A DNA stretch of 42,795 nt. Source: Geobacteraceae bacterium. GTDB lineage: Bacteria; Desulfobacterota; Desulfuromonadia; Geobacterales; Geobacteraceae. The stretch spans positions 1 to 42,795 of the forward strand of contig WSYB01000030.1 in assembly GCA_009773645.1 (NCBI GenBank). Reading direction: 5' to 3'. This document shows positions 1-9,700 of this stretch, one piece after another (within the stretch, counting starts at the first letter, position 1; every line of letters begins with the position of its first letter). A model generated the notes under the pieces. That model worked only from the letters and a program-made list of their open reading frames with translations. It searched no databases and was not told where the DNA came from. The translations under genes were made by a program, and so were the position numbers.

Positions 1-81
1 AATTTACTAATTGTGTGGACCCACAATCTTCTCGTCTACTATTTAGTTTTCAAAGACCAATCTGCCGTTTCTCGCGGCAGA
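1..81 (-). other. 5' leader of an rRNA operon; 16S gene off the left edge
   Basis: Read on the minus strand, this stretch starts at the expected transcription start of promoter P2, forms a 7-bp stem (61-67 with 75-81), and then carries a boxA-like element, GGTCTTTGAAAAC, near 45-58. boxA is the NusB/S10 antitermination site found in rRNA leaders. A second short inverted repeat (TGTGG/CCACA) lies near 14-25. The sequence style matches pre-16S leaders and no reading frame fits. The 16S gene itself is not in the window, so the assignment rests on the promoters, boxA and the leader fold. Confidence 0.7.
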
Positions 82-87
82 CTTGAG

Positions 88-116
88 AATATATCCGAAC
101 TCTTTATTCTTGTCAA
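88..116 (-). promoter_or_regulatory. rRNA promoter P2 (sigma70)
   Basis: On the minus strand TTGACA (111-116) is separated by exactly 17 bases from TATATT (88-93). This is a near-perfect sigma70 promoter, placed just upstream of the boxA-containing leader. The region upstream of the -35 is AT-rich, as an UP element would be. Confidence 0.8.
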
Positions 117-176
117 TTGTTATTTTGCCTTAGCAAAAAAAACCTATCAACAACCTGTCCAGCCGGGAAAGATAGC

Positions 177-205
177 TTTATAACAAATCAGCTGTTGTCC
201 GTCAA
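177..205 (-). promoter_or_regulatory. Upstream rRNA promoter P1 (sigma70)
   Basis: On the minus strand TTGACG (200-205) and TATAAA (177-182) are 17 bases apart, just after the tyrS stop codon. With P2 89 bp further on it forms the tandem promoter arrangement typical of rRNA operons. Confidence 0.65.
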
Positions 206-216
206 CTACTATATCG

Positions 217-1449
217 TTAATTCTTACTTACGAACCTCACCCGCGCAAAACGACGCTTTCCGACCTGTAAAATGTATTCGCCATCACACATGAGTTCGAG
301 ATTATCGTCGGAGACTTTTTCTCCATTTACCTTAACCCCGCCCTGCTGGATGGCACGACGCCCCTCACTATTGGATGCTACCAAGCTAGTCCTAGCCAAC
401 AACTTGCAAAGAAGAATTTTTTCCTCCAAAAGATCGGCAACTGCATTTAAATAAATTTCAGGCATATCTTCCGGTATCTGATTATCCCGGAACCTTTTTA
501 CAAAATTCTCCTCCGCCTCAACAGCAGCTTTATCGCCGTGATAGCGGGCAACAATCTCTCGGCCAAGCTGTTTTTTAGCCTCCATGGGGTGCACGGAACC
601 GTCTTTGATGCCAGCCTTGAGCTTTTCCAACTCAGGCATCGGCATATCGCTCAAAAGCTCATAATAGCGGAGCATGAGCGCGTCGGAAACCGACATGATC
701 TTGCCGAAGATCTCTTCTGCCGGCTCATTAATGCCGATATAGTTACCGAGGGACTTGGACATCTTATTAAAGCCGTCCAGCCCTTCGAGTAACGGCATAG
801 TTATGACGGTCTGGGGAATCTGCCCCCACTCCCGTTGGAGTTCGCGCCCCACCAGCAGATTAAATTTCTGGTCCGTCCCACCAAGTTCCACATCGGCTTT
901 GAGCGCCACAGAATCATATCCCTGAATAAGAGGATAGAGAAACTCATGAATGCTGATTGGCAGCTGATTTGCGTACCGCTTGCCGAAGTCGTCCCGTTCC
1001 AGCATACGGGCCACCGTGTATTTAGCTGCCAACCCAATCATATCGGTGGCATTTAATTTGGAAAGCCATGCGGAATTAAATACCACCTTTGTCTTTTCAG
1101 GATCGAGTATCTTGAAGACTTGCTCTTTATAGGTTTCTGCGTTTTTCAGGACACCTTCCCTGGTCAGGGCCCTGCGTGTCTCGGATTTGCCGGTCGGGTC
1201 GCCAATCATGCCGGTAAAGTCACCAATCAGAAAATATATCTCGTGCCCGAGCTGCTGGAACTGACGTAATTTCTGAAGGAGAACCGTATGCCCCAGATGG
1301 AGGTCGGGAGCGGTAGGATCAAAACCGGCCTTTATCTTCAGCGGGACTCCGTCTTTTGCCGATTTCTCCAGCTTTTCCTCAATTTCCTTTTCCAGAAGAA
1401 TCTCTACTACGCCACGCTTTATTATTTCCATCTGCTCAGAAACGGTCAT
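217..1449 (-). CDS. tyrS: Tyrosyl-tRNA synthetase
   Basis: Cytoplasmic enzyme that charges tRNA-Tyr with tyrosine using ATP. The 410-residue protein has the class I signature HLGH at residues 51-54, after a GFDPTAPDL segment, and KMSKS at 229-233. It ends with an S4-type RNA-binding domain (around residues 345-405, with an [15 protein letters not shown] segment). Length and order match the family. The ATG is preceded by a GGGGGATGGAG ribosome-binding region. It is the last gene of the long minus-strand run, 84 bp after ymdB, and is followed directly by the rRNA promoters. No clear intrinsic terminator separates it from the rRNA leader. Confidence 0.97.
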   Translation of the reverse strand: MTVSEQMEIIKRGVVEILLEKEIEEKLEKSAKDGVPLKIKAGFDPTAPDLHLGHTVLLQKLRQFQQLGHEIYFLIGDFTGMIGDPTGKSETRRALTREGVLKNAETYKEQVFKILDPEKTKVVFNSAWLSKLNATDMIGLAAKYTVARMLERDDFGKRYANQLPISIHEFLYPLIQGYDSVALKADVELGGTDQKFNLLVGRELQREWGQIPQTVITMPLLEGLDGFNKMSKSLGNYIGINEPAEEIFGKIMSVSDALMLRYYELLSDMPMPELEKLKAGIKDGSVHPMEAKKQLGREIVARYHGDKAAVEAEENFVKRFRDNQIPEDMPEIYLNAVADLLEEKILLCKLLARTSLVASNSEGRRAIQQGGVKVNGEKVSDDNLELMCDGEYILQVGKRRFARVRFVSKN

Positions 1450-1533
1450 TACTCCATCCCCCTAACGTAACAAATCACTTACGGTCCAAAGCATGAGAAA
1501 CAATTCTTTGGCGATAAGCTGATAACTTACAAC

Positions 1534-2322
1534 TTAATTACAGCAGATTGAAATCCGTTCAATTCCCTGAGCTTTCCCGTTTTTTTCATCAATCTCCACA
1601 ACTACACCATTAATCCTAATATCCTTTTTCGCGACCTCGAATTTGGTCGGCAGTTGGGTGATAAACTTTTCGATGGCCTCTTCCTTTCGTATACCTATGA
1701 CCGAATCGAAGGCCCCGGTCATGCCCGCATCGGTCAAATATGCGGTGCCACCGGTAAGTACTCGTTCGTCAGAGGTCTGCACATGGGTATGGGTGCCGAT
1801 AACCGCGCTCACTCGCCCGTCCAGGTACCATCCCAGGGAACACTTTTCCGAAGTGGCCTCTGCATGGAAATCGACAAAAATGACCGGGGTTTCCGCTTCC
1901 AAACGGGCCAATTCCCGGTCGGCGGTCCTGAACGGGCAGTCGAGGTTATTCATGAAGACTCGCCCTTCCAGGTTCAGCACCGCCACCTTGATACCGCCGG
2001 CCGTTGTTGTCACAGCGCTCCCTCGCCCCGGTGTCCCCTCGGGATAATTGGCGGGGCGTAGCAGTCTTTCCTCACGTTTTAAGAAATCAAGAGAATCCTT
2101 TTTGTCCCAGACGTGATTGCCGGAAGTCAGGATATGGATACCACACTGGTAAAGCTCTTTTGCGGTCTCTTCGGTAATACCGAAACCGCCGGCAGCGTTT
2201 TCCCCATTGGCTATCACCAGATCAACCTTATAGCGGTCCACCAGCCGATGCAGCTCACGGGAAACCGCCAGGCGCCCCGGCTTACCGACAATATCGCCAA
2301 TAAAAAAAAGCTTAACGGGCAT
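1534..2322 (-). CDS. ymdB: YmdB-family metallophosphoesterase
   Basis: A 262-residue calcineurin-like phosphoesterase of the YmdB/TIGR00282 family, whose studied members hydrolyse 2',3'-cyclic nucleotides. Visible metal-binding motifs are FIGDIVG near the N-terminus, [25 protein letters not shown] and GTHTHVQT, in the usual order. The start chosen is the ATG at 2322, because the family begins [16 protein letters not shown]. An in-frame start seven codons upstream adds residues not expected in the family. The start lies inside the last codons of rny (11-base overlap), which suggests translational coupling. rny-ymdB adjacency is common in bacteria and fits a shared role in RNA metabolism. Confidence 0.92.
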   Translation of the reverse strand: MPVKLFFIGDIVGKPGRLAVSRELHRLVDRYKVDLVIANGENAAGGFGITEETAKELYQCGIHILTSGNHVWDKKDSLDFLKREERLLRPANYPEGTPGRGSAVTTTAGGIKVAVLNLEGRVFMNNLDCPFRTADRELARLEAETPVIFVDFHAEATSEKCSLGWYLDGRVSAVIGTHTHVQTSDERVLTGGTAYLTDAGMTGAFDSVIGIRKEEAIEKFITQLPTKFEVAKKDIRINGVVVEIDEKNGKAQGIERISICCN

Positions 2323-3874
2323 ACTCTGTAGCCCTGGTCTCACGAATGACGTTCACTTTTATCTGCCCGGGATAAGTCATCTCCGCTTCGATTTTCTTGG
2401 CAACATCCTTCGCCAGGACCACCGCCCCCTCATCGGTAACTTCATCGCTGGAAACCATAACCCTGATCTCCCGGCCAGCCTGAATGGCAAAGGAGTTGGT
2501 AACACCAGCAAACGAAGTCGCAATGCGCTCCAGATCCTCCAGACGCTTGACGTAGGTTTCCATCATTTCGCGTCGAGCTCCGGGACGAGCACCGGACAGG
2601 GCATCTGCCGCCTGCACCAGCACGGCCAGAACTGTCGAAGGCTTTTCATCCTCGTGATGGGCCATGATGGCATGGACGATCTTGGGCGACTCACCATACT
2701 TGCGGGCTAATTCTGCACCGATGACGGCATGCGAACCTTCAATTTCATGGTCCACTGCCTTGCCCAGGTCATGAAGCAGCCCGGCCCGTTTAGCCTGTTT
2801 TGCGTTGATCCCCAGTTCGGCCGCCATGATGCCGCAAATAAATGCCACTTCCAGGGAATGCTGATAGACATTCTGACTGTAAGAGGTCCGATACCGGAGC
2901 CGCCCAATCAGTTTCAGTATTTCGGGATGAATGCCGTGGACACCGAGGTCAAACGCGGCCTGTTCCCCCGCTTCCTTGATGGCCTGTTCAACCTCTTCCT
3001 CGGCCTTCGCCACCACTTCTTCGATGCGACCGGGATGGATGCGGCCGTCCGCTATGAGCTTCTCCAGGGAGATTTTGGCAACTTCACGGCGGATGGGGTT
3101 AAATCCGGACAGGATGACCGCCTCCGGCGTGTCGTCGATAATCAGGTCGATGCCGGTAGCCGCTTCCAGAGCCCTGATATTGCGCCCTTCGCGCCCAATA
3201 ATGCGTCCCTTCATCTCGTCTGAAGGGAGAGCCACCACGGATACCGTTCTCTCGGCCACATACTCCCCGGCATACCGCTGAATAGCCAGCGCCAGGATAT
3301 CCTTTGACTTTTTGTCCGCGGTTTCCCTGGCTTCCTCTTCGATCGCCTTGATCCGCTTGGCGGCATCAAGCTTGGCCTCGCTTTCCATCGCCTCCAGCAG
3401 TACCTTTTTCGCCTCCGCTGCCGTCATGCCGGATATTTTTTCCAGCTTCTGGCGCTGCTCCATAACGAGATTGTCGAGCTTTTCTTCCTTTTGCGCGAGG
3501 ATCTGCTCCTTGTTGTGCAGCGCCTGGTCCCTTTTCGTCAGGTCGGCATCACGCTGGTCAAAAAGGTTCATCTTTTTGTCCAGGTTTTCTTCCTTTTGCT
3601 GCAGACGTTTTTCGAGGGCCTGCAGGTCACGGCGCTTGTCCTTGGTTTCACGTTCGAACTCAGCCTTGGCCTGATAAACCACATCCTTGGCCTGTAACGT
3701 AGCCTCCTTGGTTGTTGTTTCAGCCTGGCGTCTCGCCTCTTCCAGAATCTTTGCTGCTTGTTCATCCGCTTTGGCCACGAGGGACTCAGAAAGTTTCTTG
3801 CGCAGTAGATTCCCGACAAAAAAACCGACACCTGCGGCGACCAAAATCAATAATATGGCAATTTCAATTTTCAA
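2312..3874 (-). CDS. rny: Ribonuclease Y
   Basis: Membrane-anchored endoribonuclease that starts mRNA decay. The 520-residue protein has an N-terminal membrane helix (residues 4-24), a long charged coiled coil (about 30-190), a KH RNA-binding domain with [10 protein letters not shown] at 223-232, and an HD hydrolase domain with catalytic HD at 368-369. The start is a TTG at 3874. It is preceded by a strong AGGAGGTG Shine-Dalgarno sequence at 3882-3889, 7 bases away, and gives the family N-terminus [13 protein letters not shown] longer ATG frame exists but would add 15 unconserved residues. It lies 16 bp downstream of fthC. Confidence 0.96.
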   Translation of the reverse strand: MKIEIAILLILVAAGVGFFVGNLLRKKLSESLVAKADEQAAKILEEARRQAETTTKEATLQAKDVVYQAKAEFERETKDKRRDLQALEKRLQQKEENLDKKMNLFDQRDADLTKRDQALHNKEQILAQKEEKLDNLVMEQRQKLEKISGMTAAEAKKVLLEAMESEAKLDAAKRIKAIEEEARETADKKSKDILALAIQRYAGEYVAERTVSVVALPSDEMKGRIIGREGRNIRALEAATGIDLIIDDTPEAVILSGFNPIRREVAKISLEKLIADGRIHPGRIEEVVAKAEEEVEQAIKEAGEQAAFDLGVHGIHPEILKLIGRLRYRTSYSQNVYQHSLEVAFICGIMAAELGINAKQAKRAGLLHDLGKAVDHEIEGSHAVIGAELARKYGESPKIVHAIMAHHEDEKPSTVLAVLVQAADALSGARPGARREMMETYVKRLEDLERIATSFAGVTNSFAIQAGREIRVMVSSDEVTDEGAVVLAKDVAKKIEAEMTYPGQIKVNVIRETRATEYAR

Positions 3875-3890
3875 CGCACTGCACCTCCTT

Positions 3891-4463
3891 CTATATATTT
3901 GAAGCCCGAGGGCGAACAACTCTCTTTTCGGTGATTATCATATCCATCTTTACATCATGCGGTTCTCCCATTATCTCTTCCACCAACTGGAAATCGAAGC
4001 AAAACCCAACCAGTTTCCCCTCCCCTTCCAGCCTATGGAGCGCCCTGTCGTAATACCCCTTGCCATAGCCTATCCGCTTCCCCCCGATATCAAAGGCGAC
4101 ACCGGGGACAACTATAATGTCTGCTTCCTGAGGCACAAGCTCTTCGCAGGCAGTGTCAGGCTCCATGATGCCGAAAGCTCCCAGCCGCAGCTCCGCCTGG
4201 CCCGAAATCCGCCGGAAAACCAGTCCTTCTCCGCAGACAGCCGGATAAATCAACACCTTGGCGGAAGCCAGAGCTTCACGCATGACTTCTTTGGTATCAA
4301 CTTCATTGTGGACCGCTGCATAAAGAGCTACAACCCTAGCAGCGGCAAACTCCTCCAAAGCGATAAATTTCCGCTGCACAGCATGGCTCCCCCCCATGAT
4401 TTCTGCGGGGGAAAGGGCCTTACGCTTGGCAAGCAACAGCTGCCTGAGACTCCGTTTGGGCAT
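3891..4463 (-). CDS. fthC: 5-formyltetrahydrofolate cyclo-ligase
   Basis: ATP-dependent enzyme that converts 5-formyl-THF to 5,10-methenyl-THF in one-carbon metabolism (ygfA/MTHFS family). The product is 190 residues from the MPKRSLRQ start. The family nucleotide-binding motif [10 protein letters not shown] is at residues 131-140, and VPGVAFD precedes it. A second in-frame ATG 12 codons upstream (4499) is possible. The shorter start is favoured because basic residues at the very N-terminus are typical and GAGG lies upstream. The gene sits after zapA and the candidate 6S RNA, reproducing the enterobacterial order zapA-ssrS-ygfA. Confidence 0.93.
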   Translation of the reverse strand: MPKRSLRQLLLAKRKALSPAEIMGGSHAVQRKFIALEEFAAARVVALYAAVHNEVDTKEVMREALASAKVLIYPAVCGEGLVFRRISGQAELRLGAFGIMEPDTACEELVPQEADIIVVPGVAFDIGGKRIGYGKGYYDRALHRLEGEGKLVGFCFDFQLVEEIMGEPHDVKMDMIITEKRVVRPRASNI

Positions 4464-4558
4464 ACGGCCTCGACTCTGGTGCGGCAAAAAAATGCGCACA
4501 ATACCATTGAGGTGGGCGGATGCCCATGGGAGAAGGTTCTCTGGAGGGGGATCGGGGA

Positions 4559-4752
4559 CGGGTGGTAAAAGCTTGACAGGCTTGTTAGGTAGAAGCGCTC
4601 AGATAAGATATGCAGAAACTAAAGTAGCAAAGCGACTTTTAAAACCCCTTAGACATAAATTTATGTTTTAGCAGGCTACCTATCAGCGAAACGGGGACGA
4701 TTACTGAAATGGGACTACCCCCGCTGAGACTGGCAAAACTTTCCAACCCGAA
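4559..4752 (-). ncRNA. ssrS: Probable 6S RNA
   Basis: 6S RNA binds sigma70-RNA polymerase and inhibits it. No protein fits here. The minus strand folds into one long nested rod: the outer stem pairs 4743-4750 with 4559-4565 and continues through TTGCCAG (4730-4736) with CTGTCAA (4573-4579). Next come GGTAG with CTACC, a large open region, CGCTGATA with TATC..AGCG, and GTAGC with GCTAC. A terminal hairpin carries the palindrome ACATAAATTTATGT. A central bubble in a rod of about 190 nt is the 6S architecture. A TATATT -10 element at 4762-4767 would start transcription at the base of the rod, though its -35 is weak. The location between zapA and fthC is the classic 6S position. Pairing was done by eye, so the ends are approximate. 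Confidence 0.62.
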
Positions 4753-4798
4753 TTCCGGTTGAATATATGGTAAATCTCCCTAAAGAGACCTTAAACCT

Positions 4799-5080
4799 CT
4801 ACCCCAAATTATCATCTATCTGCTTCAGCAACCGGGAAACCCTTTCCTTCCCGTGCTGTCTGCACAACTCATGCTCCCTGGCAAGGGCCAGATAAGCTTC
4901 CGATATATTCATAAGCGCCAGAATAGCCACTACCTGAGAGTCGCCACCTCTAACCGTAGCCGCCACTTCTGCCAGTTTCCCGTTTACAAAAGCCTCGACC
5001 TCCCGAACCGATTCGGGAGGAGCCAGGCTTTTGACCTGCAGCTCTCTGCCAAACACCCTGATACGGTGTGAAGAGTTCAA
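4799..5080 (-). CDS. zapA: Cell division protein ZapA
   Basis: A 93-residue FtsZ-ring accessory protein. The N-terminus has the ZapA beta-strand pattern (RIRVFGRELQVKS), followed by a helical segment with the family-like ILALMNISEAYLALA stretch and a C-terminal helix that would form the tetrameric coiled coil. Length matches the family. The start is 5 bp after the stop of the small coiled-coil gene at 5086, so both are probably translated from one message. The candidate 6S RNA follows immediately. Confidence 0.88.
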   Translation of the reverse strand: MNSSHRIRVFGRELQVKSLAPPESVREVEAFVNGKLAEVAATVRGGDSQVVAILALMNISEAYLALAREHELCRQHGKERVSRLLKQIDDNLG

Positions 5081-5085
5081 CGACG

Positions 5086-5262
5086 TTAAATCCCCTCAAG
5101 TTTCTTGAGAATCGCATCAATACGGGTCTTGAAACCCTCCCGTTCCTCAAGCAACCTGCGGTTTTCCTCGTTTAACAACAGATTTTCACGTTTAAGCGCG
5201 GCATATCCATCCAAAAGGTTTTCAATCCTTTTTTCCAAGGCACTAAAAAGTTCAATATCCAT
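5086..5262 (-). CDS. Small coiled-coil protein, ZapB-like
   Basis: A 58-residue, almost entirely helical protein rich in Glu, Leu, Arg and Asn, with heptad-like spacing (LEKRIENLLDGYAALKREN and onward). ZapB is a small coiled-coil partner of ZapA at the Z ring, and the placement just before zapA supports that role. The start chosen is the ATG at 5262, preceded by GAGAAGG. An in-frame ATG 14 codons upstream is less likely because it reads an Arg-rich extension. Coiled coils give weak homology signals, so the ZapB call is mainly from size and context. Confidence 0.65.
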   Translation of the reverse strand: MDIELFSALEKRIENLLDGYAALKRENLLLNEENRRLLEEREGFKTRIDAILKKLEGI

Positions 5263-5316
5263 AGAAAACCTTCTCAGCGGGAATTTTATGTGACTACGCC
5301 GCAAAAGTCAAGGCAA

Positions 5317-6345
5317 TTATTGGAAAAGCGCCTCCACGAACTGGTCCGGGTCAAACTCCCGGAGGTCATCGACCCCTTCCCCTACCCCAATATACCGGAC
5401 CGGAATTTTGAATTCGTTGCTGATCGCTACCACTATCCCTCCCTTGGCGGTACCGTCAAGCTTGGTCAGGGCAATGCCGGTAACATCTGCCGCTTCCTTA
5501 AAGAGCTTAGCCTGCGATACGGCATTCTGACCGGTAGCAGCGTCGAGAACGAGCAGAGTTTCATGGGGGGCGCCGGGAATTTCACGTCCCACTATGCGGC
5601 GGATCTTTTTCATCTCCTCCATGAGGTTCACCTTGGTGTGCATTCTTCCGGCCGTGTCAACAATGAGAATATCGCAATTTCTGGCAAGCGAGGCCTTACA
5701 GGCGTCAAAAACCACTGCCGACGGATCGGCCCCTTCCTGATGGCGAATGACATCCACCCCGGCCCGCTTTCCCCATATCTCCAACTGCTCCGCGGCAGCG
5801 GCCCGGAACGTGTCCCCTGCCGCAAGAAGTACCTTTTTCCCTGAAGCGGCAAACTTGCTTGCCAGTTTGCCGATGGTAGTGGTTTTGCCGACCCCGTTCA
5901 CCCCGATGACCATAATCACAAAAGGGGAAGCGCCAACGGTATCCAGTGAAGCAGCATGCCGTGACAGGCGCACAAGTATCTCTTCCTTGAGAGCGCTTTT
6001 CAGCGCCTCACCGTCCCGAAGCTCATCTCTTTTCAGCCGCTGCTCCAAAGTCCTGATCAGCTCGACTGCCGTCGCAACCCCTATGTCGGCAGTAATCAGA
6101 ATCTCTTCCAGTTCCTCCAGGGTATCAGCGTCGATCTGCTTTTTCCCCAGCACGAGGGTGTCAATCCGGCCAATCAGGCCCTCATGGGTCTTGGCAAGCC
6201 CTCTTTTAAGCCTTTCAAAAAAACCGGGTCGTGCTGGAGCCTCTCCGCCGTCGGCCTCGCCGACTTGAGCAGCGGAAGGCGGCTCTCCTGCACCGGTTAT
6301 TTTATTCATCAACCCTCGGAAAAACCCCTTCTTCTCCTCCGTCAT
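5317..6345 (-). CDS. ftsY: Signal recognition particle receptor FtsY
   Basis: GTPase at the inner membrane that receives SRP-ribosome complexes. The 342-residue protein has an acidic, variable N-terminal region (about 1-55), the helical N domain (about 55-140) and the G domain. Motifs: GVNGVGKTTT at 148-157, DTFRAAA at 178-184, DTAGR at 230-234, and TKLDG at 294-298. The C-terminus contains the expected GVGEGVDDLREFDP segment. It lies 2 bp after the roadblock gene and in the same direction as smc, so it is very likely part of an smc-containing operon. Confidence 0.97.
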   Translation of the reverse strand: MTEEKKGFFRGLMNKITGAGEPPSAAQVGEADGGEAPARPGFFERLKRGLAKTHEGLIGRIDTLVLGKKQIDADTLEELEEILITADIGVATAVELIRTLEQRLKRDELRDGEALKSALKEEILVRLSRHAASLDTVGASPFVIMVIGVNGVGKTTTIGKLASKFAASGKKVLLAAGDTFRAAAAEQLEIWGKRAGVDVIRHQEGADPSAVVFDACKASLARNCDILIVDTAGRMHTKVNLMEEMKKIRRIVGREIPGAPHETLLVLDAATGQNAVSQAKLFKEAADVTGIALTKLDGTAKGGIVVAISNEFKIPVRYIGVGEGVDDLREFDPDQFVEALFQ

Positions 6346-6347
6346 CC

Positions 6348-6707
6348 TTAATATATCTCCTTTTCCAGCAGTTTAACGGAATTTCTGAACCTCTGCCGCG
6401 CCAAGCCCACTACGGCACACCTGTCAAGGATCATGACCAGGGAATAATCAGGTCCCACCGTGCCAATTATGATATGGTGAGTCGCAGTGGATATGACGGC
6501 TTCCTGCACTTCCCCAGCGGGAAAGCGGGCATGAATCTCCTTCATCCGATTCAGGATGATTCCCTTGTGGGCGCCTATCACCTTTAACTCAAAATCGTCG
6601 GACAGACAACAAAGCTCCACCGATTCTCCCTCCCAGTCGGCCAGGACAGCTCCGTTGGCGCCAGGGACGGACTTCACCAGATCAGTAAGAATGCTTTTGA
6701 ACGGCAC
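6348..6707 (-). CDS. Roadblock/LC7-domain protein
   Basis: A 119-residue single-domain protein with the alternating strand-helix pattern of roadblock/LC7 proteins (GANGAVLADWEGESVELC near the N-terminus, ISTATHHIIIGTVGPDYSL near residues 72-90). Family members such as MglB dimerise and often regulate small GTPases. It is placed between smc and ftsY with only 2 bp to ftsY, so it is co-transcribed with a GTPase receptor gene. No MglA-type GTPase is seen in the window. The function is unknown, and regulation of a nearby GTPase is inference. Confidence 0.7.
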   Translation of the reverse strand: MPFKSILTDLVKSVPGANGAVLADWEGESVELCCLSDDFELKVIGAHKGIILNRMKEIHARFPAGEVQEAVISTATHHIIIGTVGPDYSLVMILDRCAVVGLARQRFRNSVKLLEKEIY

Positions 6708-6729
6708 GTTCGACTCCTCAGGAAAAATC

Positions 6730-6751
6730 GTGAAAGGTGAAGGGTGAAAGG
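6730..6751 (+). repeat. Short heptamer repeat (GTGAARG x3)
   Basis: Three consecutive 7-bp units, gtgaaag, gtgaagg, gtgaaag, lie between the roadblock gene and the end of smc. They have the same period and a similar core to the larger arrays near rsmI. Confidence 0.6.
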
Positions 6752-6758
6752 CACGCCT

Positions 6759-9700
6759 TTAATTAAGCCTCACCGACACCAGTTTCGATATACCAGGCTC
6801 TTCCATGGTAACGCCGTAGAGGGTGTCCGCCACGGCCATTGTCGTTTTGCTGTGGGTGATCATGATGAACTGGGAAAAGGTCGTCATCTCCCTCACCATC
6901 TCGTTGAACCTCCCGATGTTGGCGTCGTCCAAGGGTGCGTCAACCTCGTCCAGAAGACAAAACGGCGACGGCTTGACCAGAAATATGGAAAATATCAGGG
7001 CTACGGCGGTCAGGGCCTTTTCCCCCCCGGAGAGAAGGGTGACATTCTGCAGCTTTTTCCCCGGCGGCTGGACGATGATGTCAATGCCGGTTTCCAGCAG
7101 GTCCTCTTCATTGGTCAGCCGAAGTTCGGCCTGGCCGCCGCAGAAGAGCCTGGGGAAGACCTCCTGAAACTTGGCATTGACCATCTGGAAAGTCTCCAGA
7201 AATCTCTTCCGGGTGGTCCTGTTGATCCGCTGAATGGCCTTTTGCAAGGCATGCAGGGATTCTTCCAGATCTTTTTTCTGCTCACTCAAAAAATTGAAAC
7301 GCTCCTCCAATTCCCGATATTCCTCAATGGCCGTCAGGTTCACCTCCCCCATCTCGTCCACGAGTTTCTGCAGTTCCATCTGGCGTTCAAGTTTTTCCGC
7401 CTCGATGTAATCAATCTCACTATACTGAGGAAGGAGGGAGACAATCTCAACGCGGTATTTATCCTGGAGCGAACTTTCCAGATGGCGGAGTTTCATGGCG
7501 AGCTCGGAAAGCCTGAGCCCCATCTCCCCGGCTGACTGTCTCAGTTCCTCTACCGCGCCGCGCACCCCTTTCAGTCTGGCTTCGCTCTCCTGCACCCCAC
7601 CAGCGCTCGTTTCATACCTCTCTTTGACCGCATTATAGGCAGCCTCACTCTCCACTTGTTTTTTCAGCAACGTTTTAAGAGATTCCTCGCTCTTCGTTAT
7701 AGCCGTTACCAGCCGATCCCGCTCCTGCTCGGCCTTCGCAAGCTCCGCCTGGTGGCCGGCAATACGCCCCTGCAAATCCTTTCTCAATTCCTCAACCCGT
7801 TTGATGGCGCGCAAGTTGGATTCGCGCTTCTCCTTGAGCGCCGCCGCCTTCACCTTCATGGCGGTAACCACCTCGCGAGCTTCGTCAATCTCGCGCCTTT
7901 TGACAGCCAGGGTCTCCTGGAGCGCCTCAACTTCCCTCTCAAGACTGTTCTTGCGTTCTTCCGAGGCCAGCCGGTTTTTGCCGGAATCGGCCATCTCCTG
8001 CTCCAGGGCGGCCCGTTCCTCACGGAGTTGGTCGTCCTCCATCGCCTTTATGGCAATGCGCTCCTCAATACTCTGGCACTCCTCGCGGGCCCGCTGCAGG
8101 TCCTTTTCATTGTTGAGAAGCTGAATGTCCGTCTGGTGCAACCTCTGCCTGGTTTCCCGCAGCTCTTCCTCCACCGCTGCGATCCCTTCTTTGAGCCGTT
8201 CTTTGCCCTCCTCCAGCTGCTGGACGGCCGTGTCAAGGGCCGCCGCCTCCAGGGAGAGTTCCTTGATTTCCCGCTTCTTATGGATTAAACCCTGCTGCAC
8301 CGCCTCTGCGGACCCGCCGCTGATGACCCCTCCCCCGTACGCCAGGTCCCCCTCAGGAGTGACAAAGGTCAGATGGGCATATTGACGGGCAAGGTCCACC
8401 GCCGACCGCAGATCCTGGGCGATGTGGATATTCGTGAGGAGGGGCGTGACCAGTTCCAGGTAGCTCTCGTTGATCGTGACCTTTTCGAGAAGCCTTGGCG
8501 CCTTATCCGGCACGGACCCTTGCGCAAACGGGGTCATTCCCCGCAGGATAAAACTGCAGCGGCCGCCGGCGCTTTCTTTCAAGTGAGTAACGGCAGCCAG
8601 GACATCGTCCTCTCCGCTGCCGACCACGTACTGGAGCCTGTCACCCATCACCGCTTCCAGCGCGGCTTCATACTCCTCTCCGGTTTCGATGGCATCGGCT
8701 ACAACCCCTCTGAATCGCCCCCTGAAACGGTCGGAGAGGAACAGAGCCTTTACTCCCTGCGCGTACCCGGCAAACTGGGCCTCCAACTCCTGAAGGGAAT
8801 GGAGCCGCGATCCTTTCCTGCTCAGTTCGTCCCGTTTTGCCATTAAATCATTCTCGTGCGTTGCCAGCTGTGCCTTCAGCTCCTCTTCTCGCCCCTTCAA
8901 GGTTCCCAGCCGCTCAATCAGTCTCCCTTTATCATCCGCCAGGGCCTTCAGCACAGCCTCCAGCTCCCCGCTCCGGCTAAAAACCTCCGCCTGCTTCTCC
9001 CGGAAGTTCATAGTTTCGCGGCGGTTGCGCTCAAAACGCTCACTCATCGCCTCCAGCCTTTTGGCCGCTCCGGCATGCTGGTTATTGAACTGGGCTATCT
9101 GCGAAAGAAGCGCAAACAGTCCCCGGCGTGTCTCTTCCATCTGCCCGGCAAGCCGCCGCTCGGCTCCGACCATCTCCTCCAGCTCCCTTTCCCTCCCCTG
9201 GAGGGTCTGCTCTTCTCCCGCCGCCGCGGAAACGAACGCCCCTTTCCGCTCTTCCAGGCTTTTCAGCTCGTTCTCGGCCTCGGACAATTGCCGCTCCAGG
9301 CTCGCTAACTCTTCAGCAAAGCGGGTCCTGTGGCGCTCCAGGTTCAAGAGTTCTTTCCTCTGGAACTCAAGCCGATTTTCACATCCCTGGGAATCTCCCT
9401 TCAGCCGGTAGATTTCCTCCTGAGACAGGGTCAAGCTCTTTTCCTCTTCCAAGAGGGCAATCCGCCGCTCTTCCAGGGCAATCTCCCCCCTTTCCAGCTC
9501 TGCGGAAAGGGTGGCCACCCTGTTGTTCACGTCGGCAAGCACCCCAGTAACCCGTTTCCTCTCTTCATCCAGGGTCTGATAGTTCCTCACGGCAAACAGG
9601 AGCTCGATTTCCTTCAACTCTTCCCGGCAAGCCCGGAATTTTTCCGCCTTTTTCGCCTGCCGCTGCAGAGAGTTCAACTGCCGCCTGATTTCTGCCACGA

